Positions 1 through 9,317 of a DNA stretch of 64,000 nt are shown here, in pieces. The DNA comes from Blastopirellula marina (GTDB lineage: Bacteria > Planctomycetota > Planctomycetia > Pirellulales > Pirellulaceae). A program made the translations under genes and the position numbers. Numbering within the stretch: the first letter of the stretch is position 1; every line of letters starts with the position of its first letter. The stretch covers positions 248,001-312,000 of the forward strand of contig NZ_PUHY01000010.1 in assembly GCF_002967765.1 (NCBI RefSeq), in the 5' to 3' direction. Under the pieces are notes generated by a model that saw only the letters and a program-made list of their open reading frames with translations, did not search any database and had not been told where the DNA came from.

Positions 1-591
1 TTTCCACCGCTACTGGAGGCGGTCAAGACATTAATCGACCCGACCAGTTTACGCTACGTCGCGTGGAGCCATTTTGAATCGGACGAATGTGGCGGTCTAA
101 ACGATTGGTTGCGTATCGCACCCAACGCTGAGCCGGTTTGTACGCTGGTCGGCAAGCTTGTGAGTGTCGATGACTTTGCCATTCGTCCCGCTAAAGGAAT
201 GACACCGGACGATGTGCTTGAAACCGGTAAGTATCGCTATCGCTTCTATCCGTCACCGCATATTCCCCATGGCTGGGACGCGGGTGTATTGTTTGAGGAA
301 ACTACGCAAACGCTGTTTTGTTCTGACCTGTTTCATCATTTCGGTGACGTCGCACCAATCACCACCGACTCGCTAATCGAGCCAACCCAGGCCGGCATGC
401 AGCTACTCTCGCAAGGCCCGCTTGCCGGCTACATGCCGTACACCTCGCAAACCGAAGGCGTGCTCCAAGGGCTGGCCCAGCTCAAGCCACAAACACTGGC
501 CGTGATGCACGGTTCGTCGTTTCAAGGGAACGCCGAGGCTATGCTGCTGGACCTGGCGAGCGTCATCCAGAAGAACTTTGATGGAGCGTAG
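1..591 (+). CDS. MBL-fold metallo-hydrolase, 5'-truncated by window edge
   Basis: The frame is open from base 1, so the true start lies outside the window; a TTG at 109 is internal. About 196 residues are visible. The visible start holds H24-x-E26-x-D28, the metal-binding pattern of the flavodiiron/ODP branch of the metallo-beta-lactamase fold. Further candidate ligands follow in the PHIPHGWDAG segment, the FCSDLF segment (bridging Asp) and VMHGSSF near the C-terminus. No flavodoxin or rubredoxin domain follows, so this is a stand-alone MBL domain rather than a full flavodiiron protein. In flavodiiron proteins this domain reduces O2 or NO; whether this one does is unknown. The stop overlaps a possible short ORF starting at 581. 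Confidence 0.85.
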   Translation, partial: FPPLLEAVKTLIDPTSLRYVAWSHFESDECGGLNDWLRIAPNAEPVCTLVGKLVSVDDFAIRPAKGMTPDDVLETGKYRYRFYPSPHIPHGWDAGVLFEETTQTLFCSDLFHHFGDVAPITTDSLIEPTQAGMQLLSQGPLAGYMPYTSQTEGVLQGLAQLKPQTLAVMHGSSFQGNAEAMLLDLASVIQKNFDGA

Positions 592-751
592 TCACACTTC
601 GGAAGCAAAATGGCGAGCAGGCGAACGGCAAGAGCGATCCACTTTTGCTGGGCCAAACCGGTATCACGCAGATCACGCCGAATACGATGGCAAATATAAG
701 CCAGAATCGGGAAACGAGCATCTTAACGTCTACCTGTTTACCGAGGCTTGA
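581..751 (+). CDS. Possible small protein (56 aa), hypothetical
   Basis: An ATG at 581 overlaps the last 11 bases of the MBL gene, the arrangement of a translationally coupled downstream gene. It opens a 56-residue frame ending at TGA 749-751, just before the stop of the convergent gene at 758. The product is hydrophilic and rich in Glu, His and Arg, with no TM segment or recognisable motif. It may be a real small protein, the tail of a decayed gene, or chance. The overlap and tight packing are the only support. Confidence 0.25.
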   Translation: MERSHTSEAKWRAGERQERSTFAGPNRYHADHAEYDGKYKPESGNEHLNVYLFTEA

Positions 752-757
752 CTGTCC

Positions 758-1324
758 CTATCGCCAACTTGGATTGTCGGAAGATTTGAACTTATTGAAC
801 AACGAACCATATTCATACCCGTCCTCGGCGATCACGACACAATCGGTCGCATGTACATTGGCATGCAAGACCTGTATTGGATCCTCGAGCATCGGTATCG
901 GTAAAACTTCCATGATCCGTCGACGGGCGTCTGGCACGTCGGGATAATCTTCTTGGTATTCCTTTTCCATGAAGACTGCAGTGCGCCGCATTTCACTCAG
1001 ATCGCCCTGGTCTGAAAAGTGGAGCAAGTCTCGCCAATACGGAACCGCCATCAAAATAGCAAGCCACTCGGTTAGGTTCGTAGCGACGCGTCCAGACTGA
1101 CCTTCCGAGGTTGCGTGCAACAAGGGTAAGGTCTCAAGTTTGCCAATCCCATACGCTAAAAACGCCACTCCAGTTCCTTCGCCTGCGACGACCGTAAACG
1201 GCACGGTTGGCTTCAGTTGAATCCAGTCGATGTCATCTTCCGCACGTTCCAAGGAGAAATCGAACGGCCAATCGAGATCTTCGACAATCGTTGACGACGT
1301 TTTTATATCCGCAAGCGTGATCAT
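758..1324 (-). CDS. Hypothetical protein, possibly immunity-like
   Basis: A 188-residue soluble protein with no signal peptide or TM segment. The middle holds FTVVAGEGTGVAFLAYG, then an SEGQSGRVATNLTEWLAIL segment and PYWRDLLHFS. This pattern resembles small cytoplasmic hypothetical proteins that I associate, from memory, with SUKH/SMI1-type immunity proteins. The resemblance is an impression and no function is assigned. No toxin gene lies beside it. ATG start at 1324; no clear Shine-Dalgarno. The short plus-strand frame over 645-947 is its antisense shadow. Confidence 0.7.
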   Translation of the reverse strand: MITLADIKTSSTIVEDLDWPFDFSLERAEDDIDWIQLKPTVPFTVVAGEGTGVAFLAYGIGKLETLPLLHATSEGQSGRVATNLTEWLAILMAVPYWRDLLHFSDQGDLSEMRRTAVFMEKEYQEDYPDVPDARRRIMEVLPIPMLEDPIQVLHANVHATDCVVIAEDGYEYGSLFNKFKSSDNPSWR

Positions 1325-1654
1325 TTGTTTGGTAAGGTGACAAGTCGAGTGAGCCCAGGCATCCAGTCCCTGAAATACGGAAGATCATCCGGTTCTCGCC
1401 AGCGACGATGCGGCATGGCAAGAGTTGGCTAACCAGGTCTTCTATCGCCTCAATTTACGGCAGTAGAGCGCAAAAAGCTTAACTTCGTCATTTTTTTCTG
1501 CGAGTATGTCGATCTCGCCCGTAAACACTCGACCAATCTTCAACGGGAGCGAGCACCGACCATTGGTTTTCCCATGCTGAGCGCTACGAACGCAAGGCTA
1601 TTCACAGATCCTGATCCAGTCCCTTAGCGACCAATACCACATTGGAAAATACAC
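1325..1654. other. Intergenic, about 330 bp, between divergent genes
   Basis: It separates the minus-strand gene ending at 1324 from the plus-strand VOC gene at 1655, so it should hold promoters for both. I see no convincing ORF, RNA gene, repeat or strong promoter consensus. Confidence 0.5.
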
Positions 1655-2140
1655 ATGAGCAAACCCGCCAAGAACACGATTTGTCTTTGGTACGATAATG
1701 CCTCGGAAGAGGCGGCTCGGTTTTATGCCGACACGTTTCCCAATTCGTCGGTCGATCAGGTTTATCGCGCCCCCGGCGACTTCCCAGGCGGGCAAAAAGG
1801 GCAGGTGCTGACCGTCACCTTTACCGTGCTGGGGATTCCTTGCCTTGGCCTGAACGGTGGACCAGCGTTCAAGCATAGCGAAGCCTTCTCGTTTCAAGTC
1901 GCGACGGAAGACCAAGCCGAAACCGATCGCTACTGGAATGCGATCGTCGACAACGGCGGTGAAGAAAGTGCTTGTGGCTGGTGCCGCGATAAGTGGGGAC
2001 TCTCCTGGCAAATCACGCCGATCGCACTTACCGAAGCCATCGCTGATCCCAATCCAGAAGCGGCCCAGCGTTCGTTCAACGCGATGATGGAAATGAAGAA
2101 GATCGACATCGCCACCATCGAAGCAGCGCGACGCGGTTAA
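1655..2140 (+). CDS. VOC family protein (PhnB-like)
   Basis: A 161-residue protein of the PhnB-like/3-demethylubiquinone-methyltransferase-like branch of the vicinal oxygen chelate superfamily. It shows the usual order: ICLWYDNASEEAARFYADTF near the N-terminus, the LNGGPAFKHSEAFSF strand, and CGWCRDKWGLSWQITP followed by a helical tail. These proteins are cytoplasmic and their substrates are mostly unknown. A DinB-family gene follows 38 bases downstream on the same strand, so co-transcription is likely. Start ATG 1655 gives the conserved N-terminus directly; there is no strong Shine-Dalgarno. Confidence 0.9.
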   Translation: MSKPAKNTICLWYDNASEEAARFYADTFPNSSVDQVYRAPGDFPGGQKGQVLTVTFTVLGIPCLGLNGGPAFKHSEAFSFQVATEDQAETDRYWNAIVDNGGEESACGWCRDKWGLSWQITPIALTEAIADPNPEAAQRSFNAMMEMKKIDIATIEAARRG

Positions 2141-2178
2141 GCGAACACGGTGTATACCAACAAGAACGGAGCCCGGCC

Positions 2179-2694
2179 ATGAAAGCGATCGATACCCTTC
2201 GCACTGCCCTCGCGTTTAGCGACATGGGCATGAAACACCTGAGCGAAATGAGCGACGCTCCACTGCTACGGCCAGGGCCGTGGGGTGGTAACCACGCAAT
2301 GTGGATCGCTGGTCATCTCACTGTGGTGGAGGGACGTTTACAACAAATCCTCCATGGGATTCCCAATCCGGTAAAAGATTGGAAGCCACTGTTCGATTGG
2401 GGGAGTGAGCCGGTCGACGATCCAGCCGCCTATCCGCCGTATGAAGAAGTTGTGGCGAAATTCAAGGAGCTACGCGAGCAAACGCATGCGTTCCTGAATG
2501 ACGTCGGGGAAGAAGGGCTCGATCAGCCGACGAAGTGTCAGCCGCCAGGCTTCGGCGGATTCGAAACGGCCGGCTCGGCCATTCTGATCGTGGCCTGTCA
2601 CGCGACCGGCCACCTTGGCGGGCTTACCGTCGTCCGCGCCGCCGCCGGAAAACAGCGATTGTTCGTCCCTTCTCGAGAGTTGCGAGATTTTTAG
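2179..2694 (+). CDS. DinB family protein
   Basis: A 171-residue all-helical protein of the DinB/YfiT-like four-helix superfamily. The expected metal-binding histidines are visible: the WIAGHLTVVEGR segment about residues 44-55 and CHATGHLGGL near residue 145. Relatives act as thiol-dependent transferases or are uncharacterised metalloproteins, so no substrate can be given. A GGAG lies about eight bases before ATG 2179. It is probably co-transcribed with the VOC gene upstream and converges on the PSP1-domain gene. Confidence 0.85.
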   Translation: MKAIDTLRTALAFSDMGMKHLSEMSDAPLLRPGPWGGNHAMWIAGHLTVVEGRLQQILHGIPNPVKDWKPLFDWGSEPVDDPAAYPPYEEVVAKFKELREQTHAFLNDVGEEGLDQPTKCQPPGFGGFETAGSAILIVACHATGHLGGLTVVRAAAGKQRLFVPSRELRDF

Positions 2695-2738
2695 CGAGGC
2701 GAATGAGGCAGACTAGAAAAACGCCGGGCTAGGCAGCG

Positions 2739-3329
2739 TTACTTCTTACACGCCCCGGCGATCGAGCACGACACGCACGAATCGCCGCAACCGCCTGCCT
2801 TGTCAGCGGTTCCACAGCCAGGTCCGCAGCCGGTTTCCAGCAAATCGGAAAACTGGCTGATGCCGGCCGCAGCATTGTAGGTTTCGGCCAGGCGATCGGT
2901 CAGCTCGGTGACTTCCGGCGGGACATCCCCCAAGAAGTGAAAGTAGAGCGAGCTGCCGTCGAAAAGCTGCTCGACTTCTAGCAAGGGAATCCCAATCCCA
3001 CGCTCGGCCAGTTCCTTCTCGCACGCGGCGAAGGCTTCTTGGCGGTTCCGTTCCAAGCGAGCCAGAAGAAGGTCATCCGAGACGGTTACTCCCCGTAGGA
3101 TCGAACCGTCTGACTGGGGTCCATCGGCCGAATTGCTCTCGGCTTCGCCAGCCGGAGCCAAGATTTCTCCCACTTCCAGACCGCGGGAAGTGCGGCAGAT
3201 GACCCGCATTCCACGCGAATACGCCACCGCATCGACCGAAGTGAAGCGGCCGACGTGTCCCAGTACGCCAATGCGGACGAAGTGATGTCGCGTAATTTCG
3301 GGGGAATCGGTCACGTTTTCGTGGATCAA
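2739..3329 (-). CDS. PSP1 domain protein (RicT/YaaT-like)
   Basis: A protein of about 196 residues with the PSP1 C-terminal domain: a beta-rich N-terminal part (GMRVICRTSRGLEVGEIL), then helices and FDGSSLYFHFLGDVPPEVTE. The C-terminus carries a Cys cluster (CGPGCG, CGDSCVSC, GACKK) that could bind a metal or Fe-S cluster. In Bacillus subtilis, RicT/YaaT belongs to a complex affecting RNA maturation and phosphorelay; a similar role here is only family knowledge. I chose TTG 3329 because AAGGAG (3336-3341) sits six bases before it. A TTG at 3359 would add ten residues but lies upstream of that Shine-Dalgarno. Confidence 0.85.
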   Translation of the reverse strand: MIHENVTDSPEITRHHFVRIGVLGHVGRFTSVDAVAYSRGMRVICRTSRGLEVGEILAPAGEAESNSADGPQSDGSILRGVTVSDDLLLARLERNRQEAFAACEKELAERGIGIPLLEVEQLFDGSSLYFHFLGDVPPEVTELTDRLAETYNAAAGISQFSDLLETGCGPGCGTADKAGGCGDSCVSCSIAGACKK

Positions 3330-3519
3330 AATGGTCTCCTTACCTGCATTCTGGCCCAAATCGGGGGTGCTGCCAAGTGTCGACGGGCACTGACCTTACA
3401 ATTGGGCGGCAAGCGTTTTAGAATGATCGGTCGGCCTGGGGCGTTTTTCGTGCAGTGAAAAGCGTCCTGCCGCTCATTGTTCCTGGATCTGTCCGAAAGT
3501 AAAGAAGAGAACGCCGCCG

Positions 3520-4533
3520 ATGTCGACGACGACGCAATCCTGGTCTGTCCTTGCTGATGAAGTCCTTCGTGGTCATCAATTGACGTTGGAAGAGGGCCTT
3601 TCGATCCTCAATTCGTCCGATGACGAACTGTTGGATGTGATGTCCGCCGCGTTCAAGATTCGCCGCCAGCACTTTGGCAAAACGGTGCAGTTGTACCAGT
3701 TGATGAACGCCAAGAGCGGCCTCTGCCCGGAAGATTGTGGCTACTGCTCGCAGTCGAAAGTCTCAGACGCTGAGATCCCCAAATACAACTTCCTCAGCCG
3801 TGACAAGTTGATGGAAGGGGCGAAGGTTGCCGCCGAACGGGATGTGAAGACCTACTGCATCGTGATCTCGGCCCGCGGCCCCAACGAGCGGGAAATGAAG
3901 GCGGTCGAAACGATTGTCCCTGAGATTAAAGAGAAGTACGACCTGAAGATCTGTGCTTGTCTTGGTTTGCTTTCCAACGAACAAGCCGATCGCTTGAAGG
4001 CCTGTGGCGTTGATCGCGTGAACCACAACGTGAACACCAGTGCCGACTACTACGAAAAAATCTGCTCGACCCACACGTACGAAGATCGCATTCAAACGCT
4101 TTCTGCCGTCCGCGATGCAGGACTCGAACTGTGCAGCGGCGGTATCGTCGGCATGGGGGAATCGGAAGCGGATATCGTGAAGATGGCCCTCGAACTGCGT
4201 GATCTCGGCGTGCACTCGATTCCAGTGAACTTCCTCAACCCCATCGACGGCACACCGCTGCAAGGCTTGGGAAAAGATCTTACGCCACGCCAATGCCTCC
4301 GTATCCTGGCCGTCTACCGCTTCGCCAACCCAACCAGCGAACTCCGCATCGCTGGCGGCCGCGAAATCCACCTCCGAAGCCTGCAACCGCTGGGCCTTTA
4401 CGCCGCGAACTCGATCTTCCTGGGGGATTACCTGACGACACCAGGGCAGAAAGCGGAAGACGACTATCGCATGCTGGAAGATCTGGGCTTCACGGTCACC
4501 AAGACGGAAGAAGTCTCGGTCGGCTCGGCCTAG
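3520..4533 (+). CDS. bioB: Biotin synthase BioB
   Basis: A 337-residue radical-SAM enzyme that inserts sulfur into dethiobiotin, the last step of biotin synthesis. The [4Fe-4S] cysteines are C69, C73 and C76 in LCPEDCGYCSQS, the exact CxxxCxxC arrangement of BioB. Further family segments are visible: NHNVNTSADYYEKICSTHTY, LCSGGIVGMGESEAD, and the PVNFLNPIDGTPLQG strand. Length is normal for the family. No other bio gene lies nearby, so it stands alone. ATG 3520 follows a purine-rich AAGAAGAGA. Confidence 0.98.
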   Translation: MSTTTQSWSVLADEVLRGHQLTLEEGLSILNSSDDELLDVMSAAFKIRRQHFGKTVQLYQLMNAKSGLCPEDCGYCSQSKVSDAEIPKYNFLSRDKLMEGAKVAAERDVKTYCIVISARGPNEREMKAVETIVPEIKEKYDLKICACLGLLSNEQADRLKACGVDRVNHNVNTSADYYEKICSTHTYEDRIQTLSAVRDAGLELCSGGIVGMGESEADIVKMALELRDLGVHSIPVNFLNPIDGTPLQGLGKDLTPRQCLRILAVYRFANPTSELRIAGGREIHLRSLQPLGLYAANSIFLGDYLTTPGQKAEDDYRMLEDLGFTVTKTEEVSVGSA

Positions 4534-4564
4534 TCGCGAGAAGCATTTCGTAGGCTGGAACGAG

Positions 4565-4673
4565 TAGGTCAGGCTGTGCCTGACGGAAGCGGTGTTCGTG
4601 CGAATAGAACACCGCACGTATGTAAGCCGATTGGAATGTCGATTCTGCTGCTTGTCAGGCACAGCCTGACCTA
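4565..4673. repeat. REP-like nested palindrome
   Basis: A perfect 20-bp inverted repeat is formed by 4565-4584 (taggtcaggctgtgcctgac) and 4654-4673. Inside it a second perfect 9-bp inverted repeat, 4589-4597 with 4607-4615, makes a hairpin with a nine-base loop. It lies between the convergent bioB and beta-propeller genes. Such imperfectly transcribed palindromes are typical of REP/RAYT-mobilised elements; no transposase is present here. It may also help terminate both transcripts. Confidence 0.75.
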
Positions 4674-4692
4674 CAGGAATCTGCCGTTTTTC

Positions 4693-5712
4693 CTACAACC
4701 CTTCGCCAATCTTCAGCAGTTTCCCAGTTGCAGGCTCTTTGCCTTCTGCTTTTCCGTCGCCGTTAGCGAATTCGGTGATGTACAGTTCGCCGTCGGCGTT
4801 GAACGCCATGGCGGTTGGCTGGTCGAGGTCGACGAGCTTGGTCGCCTTAATGGCTTGCTTGCCGTCGCGGCGGATGGCATCCAAGCGGTAGAGCCCTCCT
4901 TGCTTCGGATCGGCCCAACTGTAGTCAACGGCGTACAAGCGGCCCGTCTTAGGGCTGTAGGCCAGGCCGACGATGTCGTGCATGTCGGTCGTCAGGCTTA
5001 ACAAGAGCTTCTTCGATTTTTGGTCGTAGAACGTCAACAAGCTGTCTTTTGCTTCACTGATTTCGCCCATTTGTCCCACAACGATTTCACGGCGCGGGCT
5101 AATTACGATCGCGGCAGGTGCGTCGACATCGACCATTTCTTTCGTTGGAATATAGCGAGTCAGTTCCCCCAGGCCATCCATTTCCAGTGGACAGCGAGCC
5201 ACCCAGCCTTTTTTATCGTCGCCGTTGGAGGTCACGTAGATGGCGTCTTGATCGATCGCAACACCGTAGAAGTTACCTTCGCCTGGGACGTCATCACTCG
5301 GCTTAAGCGGGTTGGTTTGTTTGCCCATGTCGGCTTTGATACCGTCTTTGCCGATCTCGTCAACATGGTAAACCCGCACGACTTCTTCACCATCTTTCAG
5401 GCTACCGTCGCCGACCACCAGGTGATCTTTATCCATGAACGCCAAGCCCAGAGGCCCCATCAAGTAAGTTGGGCCTTTGCCGTATTCATCGTGAGGAAAT
5501 TCTTTGATGGCGACTTCCGCCTTGCCATCGACCACACGAATGATCTGTGAAGCGGCCGATTCCGAAACGTAAACGATGCCTGTCTCGGGCTGCACCGCCA
5601 CCCCGGTCGGGCACTTCAGCCCTTCAAGAATCACTTCCGGCTTAATCTCCGCGTTGGCAGAAACGGCAAGCAAGAGGACAAATGAAAGCGGCAGGACAAA
5701 TCGGCAGAGCAT
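4693..5712 (-). CDS. Secreted beta-propeller (NHL/SMP-30-like) protein
   Basis: A 339-residue protein with a clear signal peptide (residues 1-22, ending SANA). The mature part shows repeated propeller-blade strands such as CPTGVAVQPETGIVYVSES, VGLAYSPKTGRLYAVDYS and QPTAMAFNADGELYITEFANG. This suggests a six-bladed NHL or SMP-30/gluconolactonase-like fold. No catalytic residue set can be assigned. It is probably periplasmic or surface-exposed and single-gene; it converges on bioB with the palindrome between them. Confidence 0.8.
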   Translation of the reverse strand: MLCRFVLPLSFVLLLAVSANAEIKPEVILEGLKCPTGVAVQPETGIVYVSESAASQIIRVVDGKAEVAIKEFPHDEYGKGPTYLMGPLGLAFMDKDHLVVGDGSLKDGEEVVRVYHVDEIGKDGIKADMGKQTNPLKPSDDVPGEGNFYGVAIDQDAIYVTSNGDDKKGWVARCPLEMDGLGELTRYIPTKEMVDVDAPAAIVISPRREIVVGQMGEISEAKDSLLTFYDQKSKKLLLSLTTDMHDIVGLAYSPKTGRLYAVDYSWADPKQGGLYRLDAIRRDGKQAIKATKLVDLDQPTAMAFNADGELYITEFANGDGKAEGKEPATGKLLKIGEGL

Positions 5713-5945
5713 GCGAGGGCCTCGTTCTCGGAAACTAGATGCGGTTGTATGCCTATAGTTTGCCGCGCAAGGCGGCGATTTCCAAGCGTGGAGAGGCCTT
5801 TGAGTCTCAGATTTCGGAACGTGTTGTCTTGCTTAGCAATGGTTACGTCTGTCGATTCTATGTATCATCGAAGCGACACGATTTGCCCACTTCGACAGGT
5901 TTTTGCGACTTCTGGCCGTCGCGATTTTGCATAAACGGACGTGCA

Positions 5946-6611
5946 ATGTTTCTATTTCGAGTGCGTCTAATTCTGGTTATCGTATTTCTTCTAGTTGGGT
6001 GCGAGCCAGGGCAGAATGGTCTCGACGATCCTTCCCCGGCGACAGCTAACTTGCCGCTTGAAGAACAGCCACTGAGAATCGTCAACGCATCGCCCCAAGA
6101 GTGTTACGATCGCTTGACCGAAGCCATGAAAACGCGTGACCTGTACACGATGTTTGGCTGTTACGTTCGGGAAGAAAGGGATGCTCTGGCAGGAACATAT
6201 GCTTACCTTGTCGAACGTCACATTCGGCTTCATACCGACAAGGAAGAACTAGCCGTGCAACTGCTTCGCAAGCATGGGCTCGACAAAATGAATATTGCGA
6301 GCGTGGTGGGACCGTTGGATGATCCGGCAAGTGAAGAGCGGATGCGTCTAACGGCATCCATCGGCAGAAAAATCAAGGACCAATGGCAGTTCATGCAGGA
6401 AGTCACGACGCTGTTCAAGCGAACGGAGCCTGGCGCCCAGTCGCGTCCCAACCCTTCGGACACCTTTACCAAGTCCGTGCTCTCGGATATCAGAATCAAC
6501 GGAAATCGAGCGAGCGGCACGTTGGCGAATCCAGTTAGCAAAACCAGGACCACCCTCTATTTCGTGCGGGAAAATGCCTCGTGGGTTACCACGACGACTC
6601 CCGACGGGTAA
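5946..6611 (+). CDS. Hypothetical lipoprotein
   Basis: A 221-residue predicted lipoprotein. From ATG 5946 a hydrophobic stretch runs into the lipobox LLVGC with C19 as the lipidated residue; Glu follows rather than Asp. The frame is open further upstream to 5739, but those extra residues are hydrophilic and would bury the signal, so 5946 is preferred. The region about residues 45-150 (ECYDRLTEAMKTRDLYTMFGC) recalls NTF2/SnoaL-like small domains, but this is weak. Function unknown. Confidence 0.75.
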   Translation: MFLFRVRLILVIVFLLVGCEPGQNGLDDPSPATANLPLEEQPLRIVNASPQECYDRLTEAMKTRDLYTMFGCYVREERDALAGTYAYLVERHIRLHTDKEELAVQLLRKHGLDKMNIASVVGPLDDPASEERMRLTASIGRKIKDQWQFMQEVTTLFKRTEPGAQSRPNPSDTFTKSVLSDIRINGNRASGTLANPVSKTRTTLYFVRENASWVTTTTPDG

Positions 6612-6633
6612 GCGGGCCCGGAACAAGACCGCT

Positions 6634-6915
6634 CTACGGCTCGTCGATGATTTCGCCGAAATAGTTCACCAACGCCACATAAGTCCATTGGCGGACGAAG
6701 TCTTCTTCGAGGTCCATTTCCATCCATTCACTAAGTTCGGCGGTCAGGTCGGAAATGCGATGTTTGTAGACCGCGATCGCTTCGTCCTGAGTGGGTGACT
6801 CACCGAAAATATTCACGATCGGGTCGATGTACGCGTCAATTGGCTCGTGAACGCCAAGTTGCGGGAAAGCGTTCTCGGAGAAATCGGCGGCGATGGAAGT
6901 AACGAAATCGTTCAT
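6634..6915 (-). CDS. Hypothetical small acidic protein
   Basis: A 93-residue acidic protein starting MNDFVTSIAADFSE. The frame is open back to 7008, but ATG 6915 has GAGGA a few bases upstream, and the longer form would overlap the end of leuD. It has no signal peptide, TM segment or motif I recognise. The second half (VYKHRISDLTAELSEWMEMDLEED) is predicted helical. It lies 85 bases downstream of leuD on the same strand and may be its transcriptional passenger. Confidence 0.65.
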   Translation of the reverse strand: MNDFVTSIAADFSENAFPQLGVHEPIDAYIDPIVNIFGESPTQDEAIAVYKHRISDLTAELSEWMEMDLEEDFVRQWTYVALVNYFGEIIDEP

Positions 6916-7000
6916 CGGAGTCCTCAGAGACCTCGTAAAATCTGGTCCTCTCAGCGAAGAAGAGAGGACCCAAAGATTGAGACTCGCGGCTTCGCGAACA

Positions 7001-7597
7001 CTAAGCACCGATGCCGTGAGCTTTCTCGTAAGCCGCGATGTCCGATTCTTTCTCGAGCGTCAAGGCGATATCGTCCAGGCCGTTGAGCAGCTTGTGACGG
7101 CGGAAGTCATCGAGTTCGAACGGAATTTCTAGACCTTGCTCGTCCGTGATCTTCTTGGTTTCCAGGTCGATCGTCAGCTGGTAGCCTTCGGTCTTGGCCT
7201 GACGCTGGAAGATGTCCTCAATTTGTTCTTCGGTCAGCGGAATCGGCAAGACGCCGTTCTTGAAGCAGTTGTTGAAGAAGATATCCGCAAAGCTGGGTGC
7301 CAGGACGGCGCGGATGCCGTAATCGTCGATCGCCCAAACGGCGTGTTCACGGCTGGAACCGTTACCGAAGTTACGACGAGCTACCAGGATGGAAGCTCCC
7401 TTAACATTAGGCTGGTTCAGCTCGAATTCGGGATTCGGCGAGCCGTCGTCCAGAAAACGCCAGTCGAAGAAGAGGAACTGACCGAAGCCGGTTCGTTCAA
7501 TCCGCTTCAAAAACTGCTTGGGAATGATCTGATCGGTATCGACGTTGGCGCGATCCATGGTCGCGACCAAGCCGGTCTCTTTAATGAATGGTTGCAT
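7001..7597 (-). CDS. leuD: 3-isopropylmalate dehydratase small subunit
   Basis: A 198-residue LeuD, the swivel subunit that pairs with LeuC to isomerise 2- and 3-isopropylmalate in leucine synthesis (cytoplasmic). Hallmarks: the N-terminal [17 protein letters not shown], the substrate loop [18 protein letters not shown] and [15 protein letters not shown]-type strand (here [16 protein letters not shown]). Length is normal. It lies 63 bases downstream of leuC on the same strand, so the two form an operon. Confidence 0.97.
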   Translation of the reverse strand: MQPFIKETGLVATMDRANVDTDQIIPKQFLKRIERTGFGQFLFFDWRFLDDGSPNPEFELNQPNVKGASILVARRNFGNGSSREHAVWAIDDYGIRAVLAPSFADIFFNNCFKNGVLPIPLTEEQIEDIFQRQAKTEGYQLTIDLETKKITDEQGLEIPFELDDFRRHKLLNGLDDIALTLEKESDIAAYEKAHGIGA

Positions 7598-7660
7598 GGT
7601 GCTATGTCACTTATGGAAAGGTCGGCCGAGCCGACCGGTGTGCGGTAACGATCGGCGAGC

Positions 7661-9076
7661 TTATTTGAATTCCCACTCGCGGACATCGACGAAGTGGCCA
7701 GAAATGCCAGCGGCGGCGGCCATCTCGGGGCTGACCAGATGGGTACGACCACCTTTACCTTGGCGACCTTCGAAGTTGCGATTGCTGGTCGAAGCACAGC
7801 GTTCGCCTGGCTCCAGTTTGTCTGGGTTCATGGCCAGACACATACTGCAACCTGCTTCACGCCACTCGAAACCGGCTTCGGTGAAAATCTTATCGAGACC
7901 TTCTTCCTGAGCCTGCTTTCGAACCTGACCACTGCCAGGCACCACCATCGCGTGGACGTGATCCGCCTTCTTGTGGCCTTTCACAACGCTGGCTGCCGCC
8001 CGCAGATCTTCGATACGACCGTTCGTGCACGAGCCAATGAAGACGCGATTGATCTGCACGTCGGTCATCGGGGCGCCCGCTTTCAGGTCCATGTATTCCA
8101 AGGCCGATTCGGTCGAGCGACGTTCGGTCGCGTCGGCGAAATCGCCAGGGGAAGGAATGTTGGCGTTCACCGCACAAACCTGACCAGGGTTCGTGCCCCA
8201 AGTCACTTGTGGTGCGATGTCCTTCGCATCGAACTCGATCACCTTGTCGTACTGCGCACCTGGATCGGAAGGAAGGTTCTTCCATCGCTCGATCGCCGCG
8301 TCCATATCTTTCGGCGCGAATTCGCGACCGCGGATGTACTCGAACGTCGTTTCGTCGGGAGCGATCATCCCAGCTCGGGCACCTGCTTCGATCGACATGT
8401 TACAGACGGTCATCCGCTGCTCCATGGTCAAGTTGCGAATGGCTTCGCCGGTGTACTCCAGGACGTAGCCCGTTCCGCCAGAGGTAGAGAGGTGACCAAT
8501 TAGGAACAACACGAGGTCCTTCGCCGTAACGCCCTTACCAAGCGTTCCGTTGATACGAAGTTCCATTGTCTTGGGCGGGCTTTGCAGCAGGGTTTGCGTG
8601 GCGAGCACGTGTTCGACTTCGCTAGTCCCGATTCCAAACGCCAGGGCCCCGAAAGCACCATGCGTGGCGGTGTGGCTGTCGCCGCAGACAATTGTCATGC
8701 CAGGCTGCGTGAGGCCAAGTTCGGGACCGATCACGTGGACGACACCTTGCTTGATATCGTTCAGATCGAACAGTTCGACACCGAATTCTTCGCAGTTGCG
8801 GCGCAGCGTATCGATCTGCTGTTTCGAGATGGGATCGACGATCGGTAGCGAGCGATCGGTCGTCGGCACGTTGTGGTCCGGCGTCGCCTTGGTGAGTTCC
8901 GGGCGGCGAACCTTGCGGCCAGCCAGCCGCAGGCCTTCAAACGCTTGCGCACTGGTAACTTCGTGCACTAATTGAAGGTCAATGTACAGAAGGGTCTGCT
9001 TGCCTGGTTCGGCAACGACACAATGATTGTCCCAGATCTTCTGGAACATCGTACGGGGGGCATTTTCCGCGATCAT
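7661..9076 (-). CDS. leuC: 3-isopropylmalate dehydratase large subunit
   Basis: A 471-residue aconitase-family enzyme, catalytic partner of LeuD. The [4Fe-4S] ligands are C350 ([11 protein letters not shown]) and C410/C413 ([11 protein letters not shown]). The conserved [19 protein letters not shown] motif and the N-terminal [19 protein letters not shown] segment are intact. Start ATG 9076 follows GGGGAAGAG at a suitable distance. No leuA or leuB lies in the window. Confidence 0.98.
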   Translation of the reverse strand: MIAENAPRTMFQKIWDNHCVVAEPGKQTLLYIDLQLVHEVTSAQAFEGLRLAGRKVRRPELTKATPDHNVPTTDRSLPIVDPISKQQIDTLRRNCEEFGVELFDLNDIKQGVVHVIGPELGLTQPGMTIVCGDSHTATHGAFGALAFGIGTSEVEHVLATQTLLQSPPKTMELRINGTLGKGVTAKDLVLFLIGHLSTSGGTGYVLEYTGEAIRNLTMEQRMTVCNMSIEAGARAGMIAPDETTFEYIRGREFAPKDMDAAIERWKNLPSDPGAQYDKVIEFDAKDIAPQVTWGTNPGQVCAVNANIPSPGDFADATERRSTESALEYMDLKAGAPMTDVQINRVFIGSCTNGRIEDLRAAASVVKGHKKADHVHAMVVPGSGQVRKQAQEEGLDKIFTEAGFEWREAGCSMCLAMNPDKLEPGERCASTSNRNFEGRQGKGGRTHLVSPEMAAAAGISGHFVDVREWEFK

Positions 9077-9317
9077 TCAACTCTTCCCCTAACGGCATTT
9101 AGTTAGGCCAATAACAGAAGGACACAAGCGACACAGAAAGTTCGCTCGGCCAGCCATTTCCCCAGCTAAGAGCCTAGGGGAGTGGGCATAATGGTAGCCC
9201 GGTATTATATCTCGTTTTGCCGCCAACCGGGAGGGGCAGGGGAGTCGCCGCCCCTCTCGTCCGATTCAGATACTACTTCCCTCGATCGTTTACCTATCCA
9301 GAAAGCAAAGCAACAAC

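Noticed and set aside
5739-5945. Upstream extension of the lipoprotein frame
   Set aside because: It would put about 69 hydrophilic residues in front of a perfect lipobox signal; ATG 5946 is preferred.
9180-9225. Short tRNA-like stretch (ggcataatggtagc) upstream of leuC
   Set aside because: No acceptor or T-arm can be paired around it, so there is no tRNA.
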